Source of the DNA: an uncultured Eubacteriales bacterium
GTDB taxonomy: Bacteria; Bacillota; Clostridia; Lachnospirales; Anaerotignaceae
Direction: 5' to 3'
Length of the DNA: 57,707 nt
NCBI GenBank assembly: GCA_900546215.1
Contig: URCD01000004.1
Coordinates: forward strand, 1-57,707
In this document: piece after piece, positions 48,852-56,943 of the stretch
Numbering within the stretch: the stretch's first letter is position 1
Layout of the letters: every line of letters begins with the position of its first letter
Notes under the pieces: generated by a model
The model's input: the letters and a program-made list of their open reading frames with translations, nothing else
Database searches by the model: none
Told to the model about the DNA's origin: nothing
Program-made: the position numbers and the translations under genes

Positions 48852-51058
48852 TGCTGGAAAATATAGATAAGTTACTTGAATATATAGACCCTTCCACACT
48901 GGATTATACCGAATGGGTGAATATAGGCATGGCTCTGAAAGAAGAAGGATATTCGCCTGAAATATGGGATGATTGGAGTTCAAAGGATACAGCTCGTTAC
49001 CATTATGGAGAATGCCTTAAAAAATGGGATAGCTTTCAGGGCACAACGAAGCCGGTAACAGGGGCTACTATTGTTCAGATGGCTAAAGATAACGGCTGGC
49101 AGCCTGAATATGAAAGTTATGCTCTTGACTGGGACAGTGAGATTGGGGATAAAGACGAACTTGTTATTGTAAATAAAGGCTGGCTTGAGGATAAGGAACT
49201 TAATATACCCGAAAAATGGGAGCCTGTAAAACAGCTTACCACATATCTTGAAACGCTTTTTGAAGCTTCTGAGAATGTGGGCTATGTAGTAAAAAGCTGG
49301 GATAAGGATGGAAAGTATCTTCCTGCTGATAAAGGGGCTTTCGACCGTACAGCCGGACAGCTTATAGAGGCTTTAAGCAAGTGCGGCGGTGATATAAGCT
49401 CTGTTTTAGGGGATTACAACGAAGCTGCAGGGGCATGGATAAGGTTTAACCCATTAGACGGAAACGGTGTTAAAAATGATAATGTAACTGACTATAGGTA
49501 TGCCCTTGTAGAATCTGACACAATGGAGCTGGAAAAACAAAATGCCATAATACGTGAATTGGAACTTCCTGTAGCCTGTCTTGTACACAGCGGAAAGAAA
49601 AGCCTTCATGCTATTGTGAAAATAGACGCTTCCAATTATGAGGAATACCGTAAAAGAGTTGACTATCTGTATGCCGTATGCCAAAAGAACGGCCTTAAAA
49701 TAGACAGTCAAAACAGAAATCCATCACGTCTAAGCCGGATGCCCGGAATAATGAGAAACGGGCATAAGCAGTTCCTTATGGATACCAATATAGGAAAAGA
49801 AAGCTGGAACGAATGGAAAGAATGGATTGAAAGCGTTAATGATGACCTTCCAGACCCGGAAAGTATGGCCGACGCATGGAACAACCTTCCGAAGCTGGCA
49901 GAGCCGCTTATTGAAAACGTACTTAGAATGGGACATAAAATGCTCATTGCCGGACCATCTAAAGCGGGTAAATCTTTTTCTCTGATAGAGCTATGCTGCG
50001 CTGTAGCTGAAGGCAAAAACTGGTTGGGTTTCAAATGCGCTCAGGGAAGGATACTGTACGTCAATCTTGAACTGGACCGGGCAAGCTGCCTTCACCGTTT
50101 TAAAGATGTATATACAGCGCTTGGCTGGAAACCTGAAAACCTTGGAAATATTGATATATGGAACCTTAGAGGTAAATCTGTACCTATGGACAAGCTAGCG
50201 CCTAAGCTAATACGAAGGGCTTCTAAAAAGAACTACATAGCTATTGTTATTGACCCAATATACAAGGTAATAACAGGTGATGAAAACAGCGCTGACCAGA
50301 TGGCTCATTTCTGCAATCAGTTTGATAAGGTTTGCACAGAGCTAGGATGTGCGGTTATATACTGTCATCATCACTCAAAGGGAGCTCAAGGCGGCAAGAG
50401 AAGCATGGACAGGGCAAGCGGAAGCGGTGTATTCGCCCGTGACCCCGATGCTTTATTAGACCTTATAGAATTAGAGCTGCCTGAAAGCCTGTTAACACAG
50501 GAAAAGAATAAGGCGGTATGCAGCGTATGCTATGACGCTTTATGCGAACATGGTTTTGATGACAGGATTTCACAGGATGATATGTGCTCTCAAAGTGCAT
50601 TACTTGAGCTGTGCAGAAGCAGCTTTGACGCTGAAACATATAAAAAAGTAGCTATGCAGGCAACAAAAAATGCTGAAAGAGCTGAAAATTCACGGTCTGC
50701 ATGGAGGATTGAAGGTACGTTGAGAGAGTTCCCTAAATTTCCGCCTGTTAATGTTTGGTTTGATTATCCTATACATCAGATTGACCGTGTTGGAGTGCTT
50801 AAAGACGTTGAAGCTGAAGCCGAACAACCGCCGTGGAAGAAAGCAATGTCAAAAAGAAAACCGAAAGAGGTAAAGGAGAGAGAACGAAAAGTATCTGTTG
50901 ATACCGCTTTTGAGGCTTGTGGAATAGATGGTAAGGTGACGCTTGACGCTCTTGCGGAGTACATGGGTGTAACTCAAAAAACAGTTCGAAACCGTTTAAA
51001 GGAACACGGAGGTTATTGGATAGAGGAAGGCAAAGTTGGCAAAAAGGAAGGAAAATAA
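48851..51058 (+). CDS. Phage primase-ATPase (PriCT_2 / Prim-Pol-like / RepA-type AAA)
   Basis: 735 residues. About 10-75: PriCT_2-like (LDYTEWVNIGMALKEEGYSP). About 150-310: Prim-Pol-like region (GAWIRFNPLDGNGVKNDN, CLVHSGKKSLHAIVKID). About 355-590: RecA/RepA-type ATPase with Walker A IAGPSKAGKSFSL, ILYVNLELDRAS, Walker B YIAIVIDPIY and VIYCHHHSKG. The end (about 690-730) looks like a winged helix (LDALAEYMGVTQKTVRNRLK). A one-piece primase-helicase that would start phage replication, perhaps at the AT-rich region that follows. Confidence 0.85.
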   Translation: MLENIDKLLEYIDPSTLDYTEWVNIGMALKEEGYSPEIWDDWSSKDTARYHYGECLKKWDSFQGTTKPVTGATIVQMAKDNGWQPEYESYALDWDSEIGDKDELVIVNKGWLEDKELNIPEKWEPVKQLTTYLETLFEASENVGYVVKSWDKDGKYLPADKGAFDRTAGQLIEALSKCGGDISSVLGDYNEAAGAWIRFNPLDGNGVKNDNVTDYRYALVESDTMELEKQNAIIRELELPVACLVHSGKKSLHAIVKIDASNYEEYRKRVDYLYAVCQKNGLKIDSQNRNPSRLSRMPGIMRNGHKQFLMDTNIGKESWNEWKEWIESVNDDLPDPESMADAWNNLPKLAEPLIENVLRMGHKMLIAGPSKAGKSFSLIELCCAVAEGKNWLGFKCAQGRILYVNLELDRASCLHRFKDVYTALGWKPENLGNIDIWNLRGKSVPMDKLAPKLIRRASKKNYIAIVIDPIYKVITGDENSADQMAHFCNQFDKVCTELGCAVIYCHHHSKGAQGGKRSMDRASGSGVFARDPDALLDLIELELPESLLTQEKNKAVCSVCYDALCEHGFDDRISQDDMCSQSALLELCRSSFDAETYKKVAMQATKNAERAENSRSAWRIEGTLREFPKFPPVNVWFDYPIHQIDRVGVLKDVEAEAEQPPWKKAMSKRKPKEVKERERKVSVDTAFEACGIDGKVTLDALAEYMGVTQKTVRNRLKEHGGYWIEEGKVGKKEGK

Positions 51059-51355
51059 CATAAAATTTTCTACGGCATTTTGGCAGGAAAAAAACACTAA
51101 ATAAGTTATTTTCAAAATAATAAAGAAACATAAAAATACGTTAATTTCAAAAGTCGATAAAGCAGTGAAAAAAACATAAAACACGTTTTTTTCAGAGGGA
51201 AGGAAAAAAACTATATATACTACGTATATATAAAACGTTTCTTTCCCTACGGTCAAGGGGGAAAGAAGGCGGGCTTAAGCGCTGCCCGCCGTCCTTCTTC
51301 CCCTGCCCTTGACTAAGAAAAAATTCTATGAGCAAACTTTAATGAGGTGAAGTGT
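51059..51355. other. AT-rich spacer with palindromes (origin candidate)
   Basis: About 150 bases of A/T-rich DNA with repeated AAAAAC/ATAAAA tracts, then TATATATAC-TAC-GTATATATA (51212-51232), then a long imperfect hairpin from GTCAAGGG (51252-51259) to CCCTTGAC (51306-51313) with inner GGCGGGC/GCCCGCC. No gene is present. It follows the primase gene directly. Origin of replication, or a terminator plus promoter, are both possible. Confidence 0.45.
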
Positions 51356-51751
51356 ATGACGATTGAATTTTTTATGGCAATGATACCGCCAACAGTTACA
51401 CACCAAGAACATAAAGTCACAGTCGTGAATGGTAAGCCAGTATTTTATGAGCCTGCTAAACTTAAAGATGCACGAGCAAAACTTACCGCTTATCTATCAA
51501 AGCACAGACCAGAAAAATCATACACAAATGCGGTTAGGCTTGTGTCAAAATGGTTCTGGCCGACAGATGGAAAACACAAAGATGGAGAATGGAAAACAAC
51601 AAAACCAGATACTGACAACATGATTAAGCTTTTAAAGGACTGTATGACTGATGTAGGTTTTTGGAAAGACGATGCACTTGTTACATCTGATATTACTGAA
51701 AAGTTCTGGGCAGACATACCCGGTATATACGTGAAGATAGAAGAACTGTAG
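51356..51751 (+). CDS. rusA: RusA-family Holliday junction resolvase
   Basis: 131 residues from ATG 51356 with GAGGTG 6 bases upstream. The catalytic acidic set is visible in KPDTDNMIKLLKDCMTD and GFWKDDALVTSD. RusA cuts branched recombination intermediates in phage DNA, producing packageable linear molecules. Confidence 0.92.
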   Translation: MTIEFFMAMIPPTVTHQEHKVTVVNGKPVFYEPAKLKDARAKLTAYLSKHRPEKSYTNAVRLVSKWFWPTDGKHKDGEWKTTKPDTDNMIKLLKDCMTDVGFWKDDALVTSDITEKFWADIPGIYVKIEEL

Positions 51752-51759
51752 GTGATAAC

Positions 51760-52476
51760 GTGCTTAGCTTCGACGAAATAGTACATATGGTTTTTAAAAA
51801 AATAGAACCTAAAAGAAATTTAAGACCGCTTGAAAAGGCGGCAAGGGGTGAACTTAAATTCCTTCTTAACGAGGTTGAATCCGGGAGGCTTCCAAAAGAT
51901 AAAGCTTCTGAGGCTAAAGAAAAGCTTAAAAACAAGTATAACGAATGTTTAAAGCATTTTGAATATTTAGATTTACTTGAAAATCGGATTTTGAAGGCCT
52001 GTTGGGATTTTAAAAACTCAGATAAATATATAAACACGCTGCTTGAGGATTTGGGGGCTATAGCCGATATACCGGAAGTGAAAACCGGATATGAACTGTA
52101 TGGCGACATAGCTTTTGCCGTTGCAGAGTATTTCGATAAAAAGCTTAAGCCTAATGACAAATGGAAAACGTATAGGTCAGAAATGGACAGATTGAAATAT
52201 CTTGTAAGCTCGGCGCAAAAAGGACAAATAAAGTTAGAAGAACAAAATGCGCTGGAACAGCAAAGAAAAAAAGTTATGTCTGTTTTTATGGAATATGCTT
52301 TCAACAGAATAAGCAGGGGAATGCCAATGAGAGATGCAAAAGCAGAATTGCTCTTAGATATGCCCTCACTTTGGAATATGGCACTTGATATGGCAGAAGC
52401 CGGAGAAGGAGAGAAAATAGACACACTGCTTATAGGGATGAAGGCTTTATATGATAGCTTGAACAAGATAACTTAA
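51760..52476 (+). CDS. Hypothetical phage protein
   Basis: 238 residues from GTG 51760 with AGGTG about 6 bases upstream. Predominantly helical and charged (EKAARGELKFLLNEVESGRL, KLKNKYNECLKHFEYLDLLE). No motif I recognise. It is 8 bases after rusA, so in the same operon. Confidence 0.65.
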   Translation: MLSFDEIVHMVFKKIEPKRNLRPLEKAARGELKFLLNEVESGRLPKDKASEAKEKLKNKYNECLKHFEYLDLLENRILKACWDFKNSDKYINTLLEDLGAIADIPEVKTGYELYGDIAFAVAEYFDKKLKPNDKWKTYRSEMDRLKYLVSSAQKGQIKLEEQNALEQQRKKVMSVFMEYAFNRISRGMPMRDAKAELLLDMPSLWNMALDMAEAGEGEKIDTLLIGMKALYDSLNKIT

Positions 52477-52483
52477 ACAACAA

Positions 52484-52607
52484 CGGAATTGCGCAATCCG
52501 ATAAATAGCCCGGTCTTAAAACAACACATTAACTAATACTGACAGCTCTAAAACAGCTGAATATTAGGGTGATGAATAATCTATACACGTCAACAACAAG
52601 ACCGGGC
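52484..52607 (+). ncRNA. Structured RNA or DNA element before PAPS-reductase-like gene
   Basis: A near-palindrome CGGAATTGCGCAATCCG (52484-52500) is followed by a closed domain: P1 GCCCGGTCTT/AAGACCGGGC (52508-52517, 52598-52607, perfect), P2 CUAAUA/UAUUAG (52533-52538, 52562-52567), P3 CAGCU/AGCUG. Noncoding; ends 25 bases before the next start codon. Confidence 0.55.
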
Positions 52608-52632
52608 GGATAAACGATAAGAGGAGGTTGCA

Positions 52633-53529
52633 ATGGACTTAGAACAAAAGGCGATAGAGCGAATAAAATTAGGAGCACAGTTGAGCCAACAGTACTATGA
52701 CGCACCTCTTATATGCACCTACTCAGGCGGCAAAGACAGTGATGTAATGCTGGAATTGTTTATCAGAAGCGGAGTAGAGTTTGAGGTCATAAACAGCCAT
52801 ACAACAGTAGACGCTCCGCAAACGGTTTATCATATCCGAGAGGTATTCAAACGGCTGGAAGATATGGGAATAAAAGCGACAATTATATATCCAACATACA
52901 AAGATAAACGAACATCAATGTGGGATTTGATAGTGGAAAAAGGAATGCCGCCAACGAGGTTTGTTCGCTACTGCTGCCAGATATTAAAAGAAGCAAATGG
53001 AGCCAACAGAGCGATAGCGACAGGGGTGCGCTGGGATGAAAGCACCAGCAGAAAGAGCAGAGACGAATTTGAGTCGTTAGGCAGAACAAAGAAAGAAGCG
53101 GTCAGAGTATCAAAAGAAGAAATGCTTGATACTGATAACACTGATACACGGCGAATAATAGAACGGTGTGAACTTAAAGGAAGTACGGTCATCAACCCAA
53201 TAATAGATTGGAATGGCAGTGATATATGGAGGTTTATCCGGGGTAATAACATTGACTATAATCCGCTGTATGATATGGGCTATATGCGGGTAGGATGTGT
53301 CGGCTGTCCTTTGGGCGGGTGGAAGCATATGAAAAAGGAATTTAAGGATTTCCCAATTTATAAGCAGAATTACATAAGAGCGTTTGACAGAATGCTTGAA
53401 AAGAGAAAAGCAGATGGTAAGGAAACGTGCAGATGGAAAAACGGCGAGGAAGTCATGGAATGGTGGTTAAACGATGAAAACCTGATAAGCGGACAGATAA
53501 GCTTATTTGATAAGGAGGCTATAGAATGA
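52633..53529 (+). CDS. PAPS-reductase-family phage protein
   Basis: 298 residues. PP-loop ICTYSGGKDSDVMLELF, VINSHTTVDAPQT, RFVRYCCQILKEA, and C-terminal cysteines MRVGCVGCPLGGWKHMKK. It belongs to the adenylyl-transfer/sulfur group of the CysH-DndC superfamily that phages often carry. Possible roles are DNA or base modification, or sulfur metabolism; no dnd partner genes are nearby. AGAGGAGG upstream. Confidence 0.88.
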   Translation: MDLEQKAIERIKLGAQLSQQYYDAPLICTYSGGKDSDVMLELFIRSGVEFEVINSHTTVDAPQTVYHIREVFKRLEDMGIKATIIYPTYKDKRTSMWDLIVEKGMPPTRFVRYCCQILKEANGANRAIATGVRWDESTSRKSRDEFESLGRTKKEAVRVSKEEMLDTDNTDTRRIIERCELKGSTVINPIIDWNGSDIWRFIRGNNIDYNPLYDMGYMRVGCVGCPLGGWKHMKKEFKDFPIYKQNYIRAFDRMLEKRKADGKETCRWKNGEEVMEWWLNDENLISGQISLFDKEAIE

Positions 53530-53975
53530 GCAGATTAAGCGAGATATTAGGAGTGCCTGAGGGCAAAGAGTTTAAGTTTGACAACGGCGACGGTTACATT
53601 TACAAGATACTTGATGATAAAAGGTTTTATAAATCCCCAACTGGCTGGGTTAGAACTTCTAACGAAACGGCATTATGCACGATGATAGCTCACCTAGAAT
53701 TAATAAAGTTAATACCCGAAAAGCCTACCCTTACTAATCGGCAAATCACTGCCATAAAAGGCAGGATAGCGGAGGGTACACCTTGGGCGGCGAGGGGAAA
53801 AGGTAATTGCTATCCGCGCTTCTATAAAAATGAACCTATTAATGACAATGGTTCATTTATTGATGTGGCTGGTAACGATTTCGCTGGCGCTTTAGACAAT
53901 AGTTTTCCTTTTATCACCTACGAAAACAGCCCTGTATACCTGCCGGATTTGATAGAGGGGAGCGAGGGAGAATGA
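53526..53975 (+). CDS. Hypothetical phage protein
   Basis: 149 residues; ATGA overlap with the PAPS-reductase-like gene, so coupled to it. FKFDNGDGYIYKILDDKRFY followed by a helical and then Gly/Asn-rich C terminus (ARGKGNCYPRFYKNEP). No clear family. Translational coupling suggests that it works with its neighbour. Confidence 0.6.
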   Translation: MSRLSEILGVPEGKEFKFDNGDGYIYKILDDKRFYKSPTGWVRTSNETALCTMIAHLELIKLIPEKPTLTNRQITAIKGRIAEGTPWAARGKGNCYPRFYKNEPINDNGSFIDVAGNDFAGALDNSFPFITYENSPVYLPDLIEGSEGE

Positions 53976-54121
53976 AGAAGAACGAGGGAAAGACTAAGTA
54001 TTACTCAAAGCGCCAGCTGTCGGAACTATATGAACTGTGGCATAGGATAATAAACACAGTCAGGGAAGCGGCTGGAATGGAATTAACAGAGAACAGAAAC
54101 CCTTATAGGGTTAATGAATAG
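53972..54121 (+). CDS. Small phage protein
   Basis: 49 residues with a strongly helical middle (YYSKRQLSELYELWHRIINT). Starts by overlapping the previous stop, with a GAGGGAG site. Function unknown. Confidence 0.6.
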   Translation: MKKNEGKTKYYSKRQLSELYELWHRIINTVREAAGMELTENRNPYRVNE

Positions 54122-54189
54122 CTTTTTGTTGCTTACATAGATAAGACAGCACTAAAGGTATTAAGTTTTGTGGGTTAGGAGTGACGTGA

Positions 54190-54633
54190 TTGGAAGAAGT
54201 GACACCAAAGGAATACTTAAGGCAGCTAAGAGTATTCTCAATAAAGATACAACAGAAGAAGGACGAGTTGGAGAACCTCAAAGCAGCGGTAGAAAACGTA
54301 ACAGCAAGTATTGATAATGAGAGAGTACAGACCTCACCAAAGGACAGAATGCCGGAGGATATATCACGTATTGTTGACTTGGAGAACGAAATCCGAGAGG
54401 ATACACATAGACTTATATTCATGAAGGATAAAATCATTAATGAGATACATAAACTAAATAATCCGGTATACATAGAGATTTTGTATAAAAGATATGTGGA
54501 GTATAAGTCGTTGGAAGAAATCTCGGTGGAATTGAGTTATTCATATATTCATGTAAAACGATTGCATGGGTATGCACTTCAAGCATTTAGAAAGCAGTTT
54601 CAAAATTATTTTGCTAGAAGCAGAAGAAAATAA
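54190..54633 (+). CDS. Phage late regulator, sigma-like (DUF1492/RinA type)
   Basis: 147 residues from TTG 54190 (AGGAG 8 bases upstream). Long N-terminal coiled coil (about 10-90), then a sigma region-4-like helix-turn-helix (YVEYKSLEEISVELSYSYIHVKRLHGYAL, recognisable as SLEEISVELSYSYIHVKR). In many Firmicutes phages such proteins turn on packaging and structural genes, and it lies just before the terminase region. Confidence 0.85.
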   Translation: MEEVTPKEYLRQLRVFSIKIQQKKDELENLKAAVENVTASIDNERVQTSPKDRMPEDISRIVDLENEIREDTHRLIFMKDKIINEIHKLNNPVYIEILYKRYVEYKSLEEISVELSYSYIHVKRLHGYALQAFRKQFQNYFARSRRK

Positions 54634-54652
54634 GCCCCGAAAGGGGCTTATT
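54632..54652. terminator. Bidirectional terminator
   Basis: AAGCCCC-GAAA-GGGGCTT between the convergent late regulator and the accessory operon. Confidence 0.8.
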
Positions 54653-55067
54653 ACTTTTCCCAGCTTCTTTTCTCAATGTCCTTTATTGCTTCGACTCCGG
54701 GGTATTGTGTTTTAAGTTCTTCAAAGCGCTTAATCGCTGTACTTCGTTCTGTACCGTAATAAGTTTCGGATATTACATCCCGCTTTCCTATACCGTCAAA
54801 AACCTTTTGCAGTGTTACAAAGTAATATACTTTGTTATCGTGATAACGACGTTCTCTGAGTAATTTTAATTCAAGTGTATAAGGTGCCTGTGATAAATAC
54901 TGAGTGTGGTTAAATAATGCTTTTCTGTATACTTTCATTTTTTCAATGGCGGCTTCTGCTTCTGCAATAAACCGGGTGGAGTATTCATCATAGTCTTTTA
55001 ATCTATCAATATCAGTAATATTTTTAAATGGATAAAGATACCCATATAGTCTTATTTCTTCTCTCAT
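54651..55067 (-). CDS. Hypothetical protein of accessory operon
   Basis: 138 residues from the ATG overlapping the upstream gene's TGA. N-terminal RLYGYLYPFKNITDIDRLKDY, long helix, then strand-rich part with PYTLELKLLRERRYHDNKVYYFV. No family recognised. Last gene of a leftward operon carried inside the rightward late region of the phage. Confidence 0.6.
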   Translation of the reverse strand: MREEIRLYGYLYPFKNITDIDRLKDYDEYSTRFIAEAEAAIEKMKVYRKALFNHTQYLSQAPYTLELKLLRERRYHDNKVYYFVTLQKVFDGIGKRDVISETYYGTERSTAIKRFEELKTQYPGVEAIKDIEKRSWEK

Positions 55068-55258
55068 GCCTTTTTTGCCTCCTCTATCCATCTACTTGCT
55101 GCTTCTATACAATCAAACCAATCATTGTAAATGTCTTTACGTCTGGTGCTGCTGTATGTATTCTCCGGCTTTTTATCAGCCTCAGTAATGCCTGTTATGG
55201 CTGCGGTAACTCCGCCATTGTCGTCAAATGTTGTGGTAACGCAATAGTAAGTTTTCAT
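55064..55258 (-). CDS. Small hypothetical protein
   Basis: 64 residues from the ATG (MKTYYCVTTTF) with GAAAGGAC 7 bases upstream. Beta-rich start, then WFDCIEAASRWIEEAKKA helix. Related short proteins are common on mobile elements of Clostridia. Function unknown. Confidence 0.6.
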   Translation of the reverse strand: MKTYYCVTTTFDDNGGVTAAITGITEADKKPENTYSSTRRKDIYNDWFDCIEAASRWIEEAKKA

Positions 55259-55302
55259 AGCTGTGTCCTTTCTCCCCGTCATGCCGTTAGGCCAGCAGTT
55301 CT

Positions 55303-55518
55303 TTAGCTAAAAGTTATTATCCAACTATTTGAAAGTGATGTTACGCTGCCATCTTTAAATTTGATAACTATTAAGCTTTCATTTGGTTTTATATTATTTT
55401 TCTCTAAGTCTGATTTATCATATAACTTTCTTGCTATGCTATGTTTGATGTTTTTAATTTCGTTTAGTGGATAAGATACGTGCATTCCATGAATGTTTGT
55501 AAGTTCTAAGTAAGTCAT
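55303..55518 (-). CDS. Small hypothetical protein
   Basis: 71 residues from the ATG (MTYLELTNIHGM) with AAAGGAG 8 bases upstream. Ends in VIKFKDGSVTSLSNSWIITFS. No family recognised. A member of the leftward accessory operon. Confidence 0.6.
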   Translation of the reverse strand: MTYLELTNIHGMHVSYPLNEIKNIKHSIARKLYDKSDLEKNNIKPNESLIVIKFKDGSVTSLSNSWIITFS

Positions 55519-55564
55519 TTTAATTTCTCCTTTCATACTGTGTGGGTTGCCCCGCCCGTTATCC

Positions 55565-56050
55565 TTAAGCTATGAATAAATCTGAAGTGCTGTAAACTTC
55601 TGAGCCGTAAGTACTTCTGATGTAGTCCATTGATTTGGAGCTGCGTCCCTTACAAGCGTCCTTTTCACTTCTCCAGTACCACATCTTTTTCTTTGAAGCC
55701 CATTTACAACCGATAGACTTTAAAATATCTTTATGCGCCTTTGTTTCTCCGCTTATCCATATCCAGGAGCCGCAGAGCTCAACAACTAATCCCTTAAGAC
55801 TAACGAGCTGAGATATGATATTAATAAATTCCTCTGGGCACTCATTAATAGTTTTCGTTCTTCCTGTCTCGTCAGCGGCAGCGGCTTTGTTTTGTGCTGC
55901 TTTAAACTGATTAAACAGTTCAGTATATTCATTGTTTATCTTAGCCATTGTTTCAACATTGCCGCCATTGTCCGGGTGGTTAAGCTGGCAGAGCTTACGG
56001 TAAAACTTTTTGAGTTCTTCGATTGAATTAATATTTTTAAAGTATGTCAT
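55565..56050 (-). CDS. J-domain protein
   Basis: 161 residues. N-terminal J-domain-like helices with the HPD tripeptide: KLCQLNHPDNGGNVETMAKI. C-terminal domain with LKSIGCKWASKKKMWYWR, seen in J-domain proteins of Clostridia mobile elements. J domains call in Hsp70 (DnaK). First gene of the accessory operon; it is divergent from an RHH gene, with three repeats between them. A role in phage assembly, host takeover or defence is possible. Confidence 0.8.
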   Translation of the reverse strand: MTYFKNINSIEELKKFYRKLCQLNHPDNGGNVETMAKINNEYTELFNQFKAAQNKAAAADETGRTKTINECPEEFINIISQLVSLKGLVVELCGSWIWISGETKAHKDILKSIGCKWASKKKMWYWRSEKDACKGRSSKSMDYIRSTYGSEVYSTSDLFIA

Positions 56051-56100
56051 GTTTATCTCTCCTTTGTGCTTTCGTTTCGTTCATCTTATGAGCCTATTGT

Positions 56101-56186
56101 AATCTATGCAAGAATAGATTGCAATATACAAACATGCTAAATATGCAAGAATAGATTTGTGCAAAATGTCTATGCAAGAATATATT
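56101..56186. promoter_or_regulatory. Three direct repeats in divergent region (RHH operators)
   Basis: TATGCAAGAATA occurs at 56105, 56142 and 56171, each within a wider AATCTAT..ATAGATT-like dyad (best at 56101-56120). They lie between the leftward J-domain operon and the rightward RHH gene, and the last one overlaps where a -35 box would be for TATAAT at 56196-56201. Expected binding sites of the RHH protein. Confidence 0.7.
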
Positions 56187-56219
56187 GTAGAATGATATAA
56201 TAAACTAGGGGTGATAAGG

Positions 56220-56441
56220 ATGGCGAAATACACAGAAGCACAGGCAAAAGCAGTTAAAAAATATTTAGAAAAAAACGAACTTGTAAATCTAAACTTTAGG
56301 GTTCCGCTGGAATTTAAAGAAACATTGAAAAATGCTGCTGCCATAAAAGGGAAAAGCGTAACAGCTTATCTTATAGAACTCGTTGAAAATGATTTGAAGA
56401 ATGAAAATACCTATAAAAATTTAAAAGATGATACCCAATGA
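56220..56441 (+). CDS. RHH (Arc/CopG-like) repressor
   Basis: 73 residues from ATG 56220 with AGGGGTG 6 bases upstream. VNLNFRVPLEFKETLKNAAA gives the strand-helix and GKSVTAYLIELVENDL the second helix of an RHH fold. It probably controls itself and the divergent accessory operon through the three upstream repeats. Different sequence family from the HLG RHH proteins in the chromosome. Confidence 0.8.
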   Translation: MAKYTEAQAKAVKKYLEKNELVNLNFRVPLEFKETLKNAAAIKGKSVTAYLIELVENDLKNENTYKNLKDDTQ

Positions 56442-56456
56442 TACTTTTATATGTGC

Positions 56457-56515
56457 TATAATAGTATTGTAAAAGAATGCGACAGAGACACTTCGGTTAA
56501 GAGGTGTCTTTTTTA
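56457..56515 (+). promoter_or_regulatory. Extended -10 promoter with attenuator before terminase
   Basis: TG-C-TATAAT (56454-56462) lacks a good -35 box. About 25 bases later a hairpin AGACACTT / GGTGTCT is followed by six T residues (56486-56515), before the AGAAAGGAGG site of terminase. Reading through would require antitermination, or the hairpin may end the RHH transcript only. Confidence 0.6.
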
Positions 56516-56538
56516 TACCCAGAAAGGAGGGTGGCATT

Positions 56539-56943
56539 ATGACAGAGAAACAAAAACGCTTTGCGAATGAATATTTAATAGACCTTAATGCCACCAGAGC
56601 ATATAAGGCAGTATACACCAGAGTAAAGAACGACAGCACAGCGGCGGCAGCAGCGGCCAGACTGTTAAAGAATGTTAATGTTTCGACCTATATAGGAAAG
56701 CGGATGGAAGAAAGGTCTAAGCGCACGGAGATAAAGCAGGACGACGTTGTAAAGGAGCTGGCCAAGATAGGCTTTGCGAAGTCAGCGCTTCTTTACGAAA
56801 TGGAGGTAAAGACAAATGACAAACTTAAGGCTCTTGAGCTTCTTGGCCGTCATTTAGGTATGTTCACGGATAAGCAGGAAATAAGGGCGCAAATAAGCTA
56901 TGAGGAATTTTTAAGCAAGGCAGGCGGAGACTATGAGTATTAA
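56539..56943 (+). CDS. Phage terminase small subunit
   Basis: 134 residues of the Terminase_2 type. N-terminal DNA-binding helices: KQKRFANEYLIDLNATRAYK, AAAAAARLLKNVNVSTYIG, then the oligomerisation helices and ALELLGRHLGMF. Recognises phage DNA for packaging. Overlaps the large subunit gene by 11 bases. Confidence 0.93.
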   Translation: MTEKQKRFANEYLIDLNATRAYKAVYTRVKNDSTAAAAAARLLKNVNVSTYIGKRMEERSKRTEIKQDDVVKELAKIGFAKSALLYEMEVKTNDKLKALELLGRHLGMFTDKQEIRAQISYEEFLSKAGGDYEY

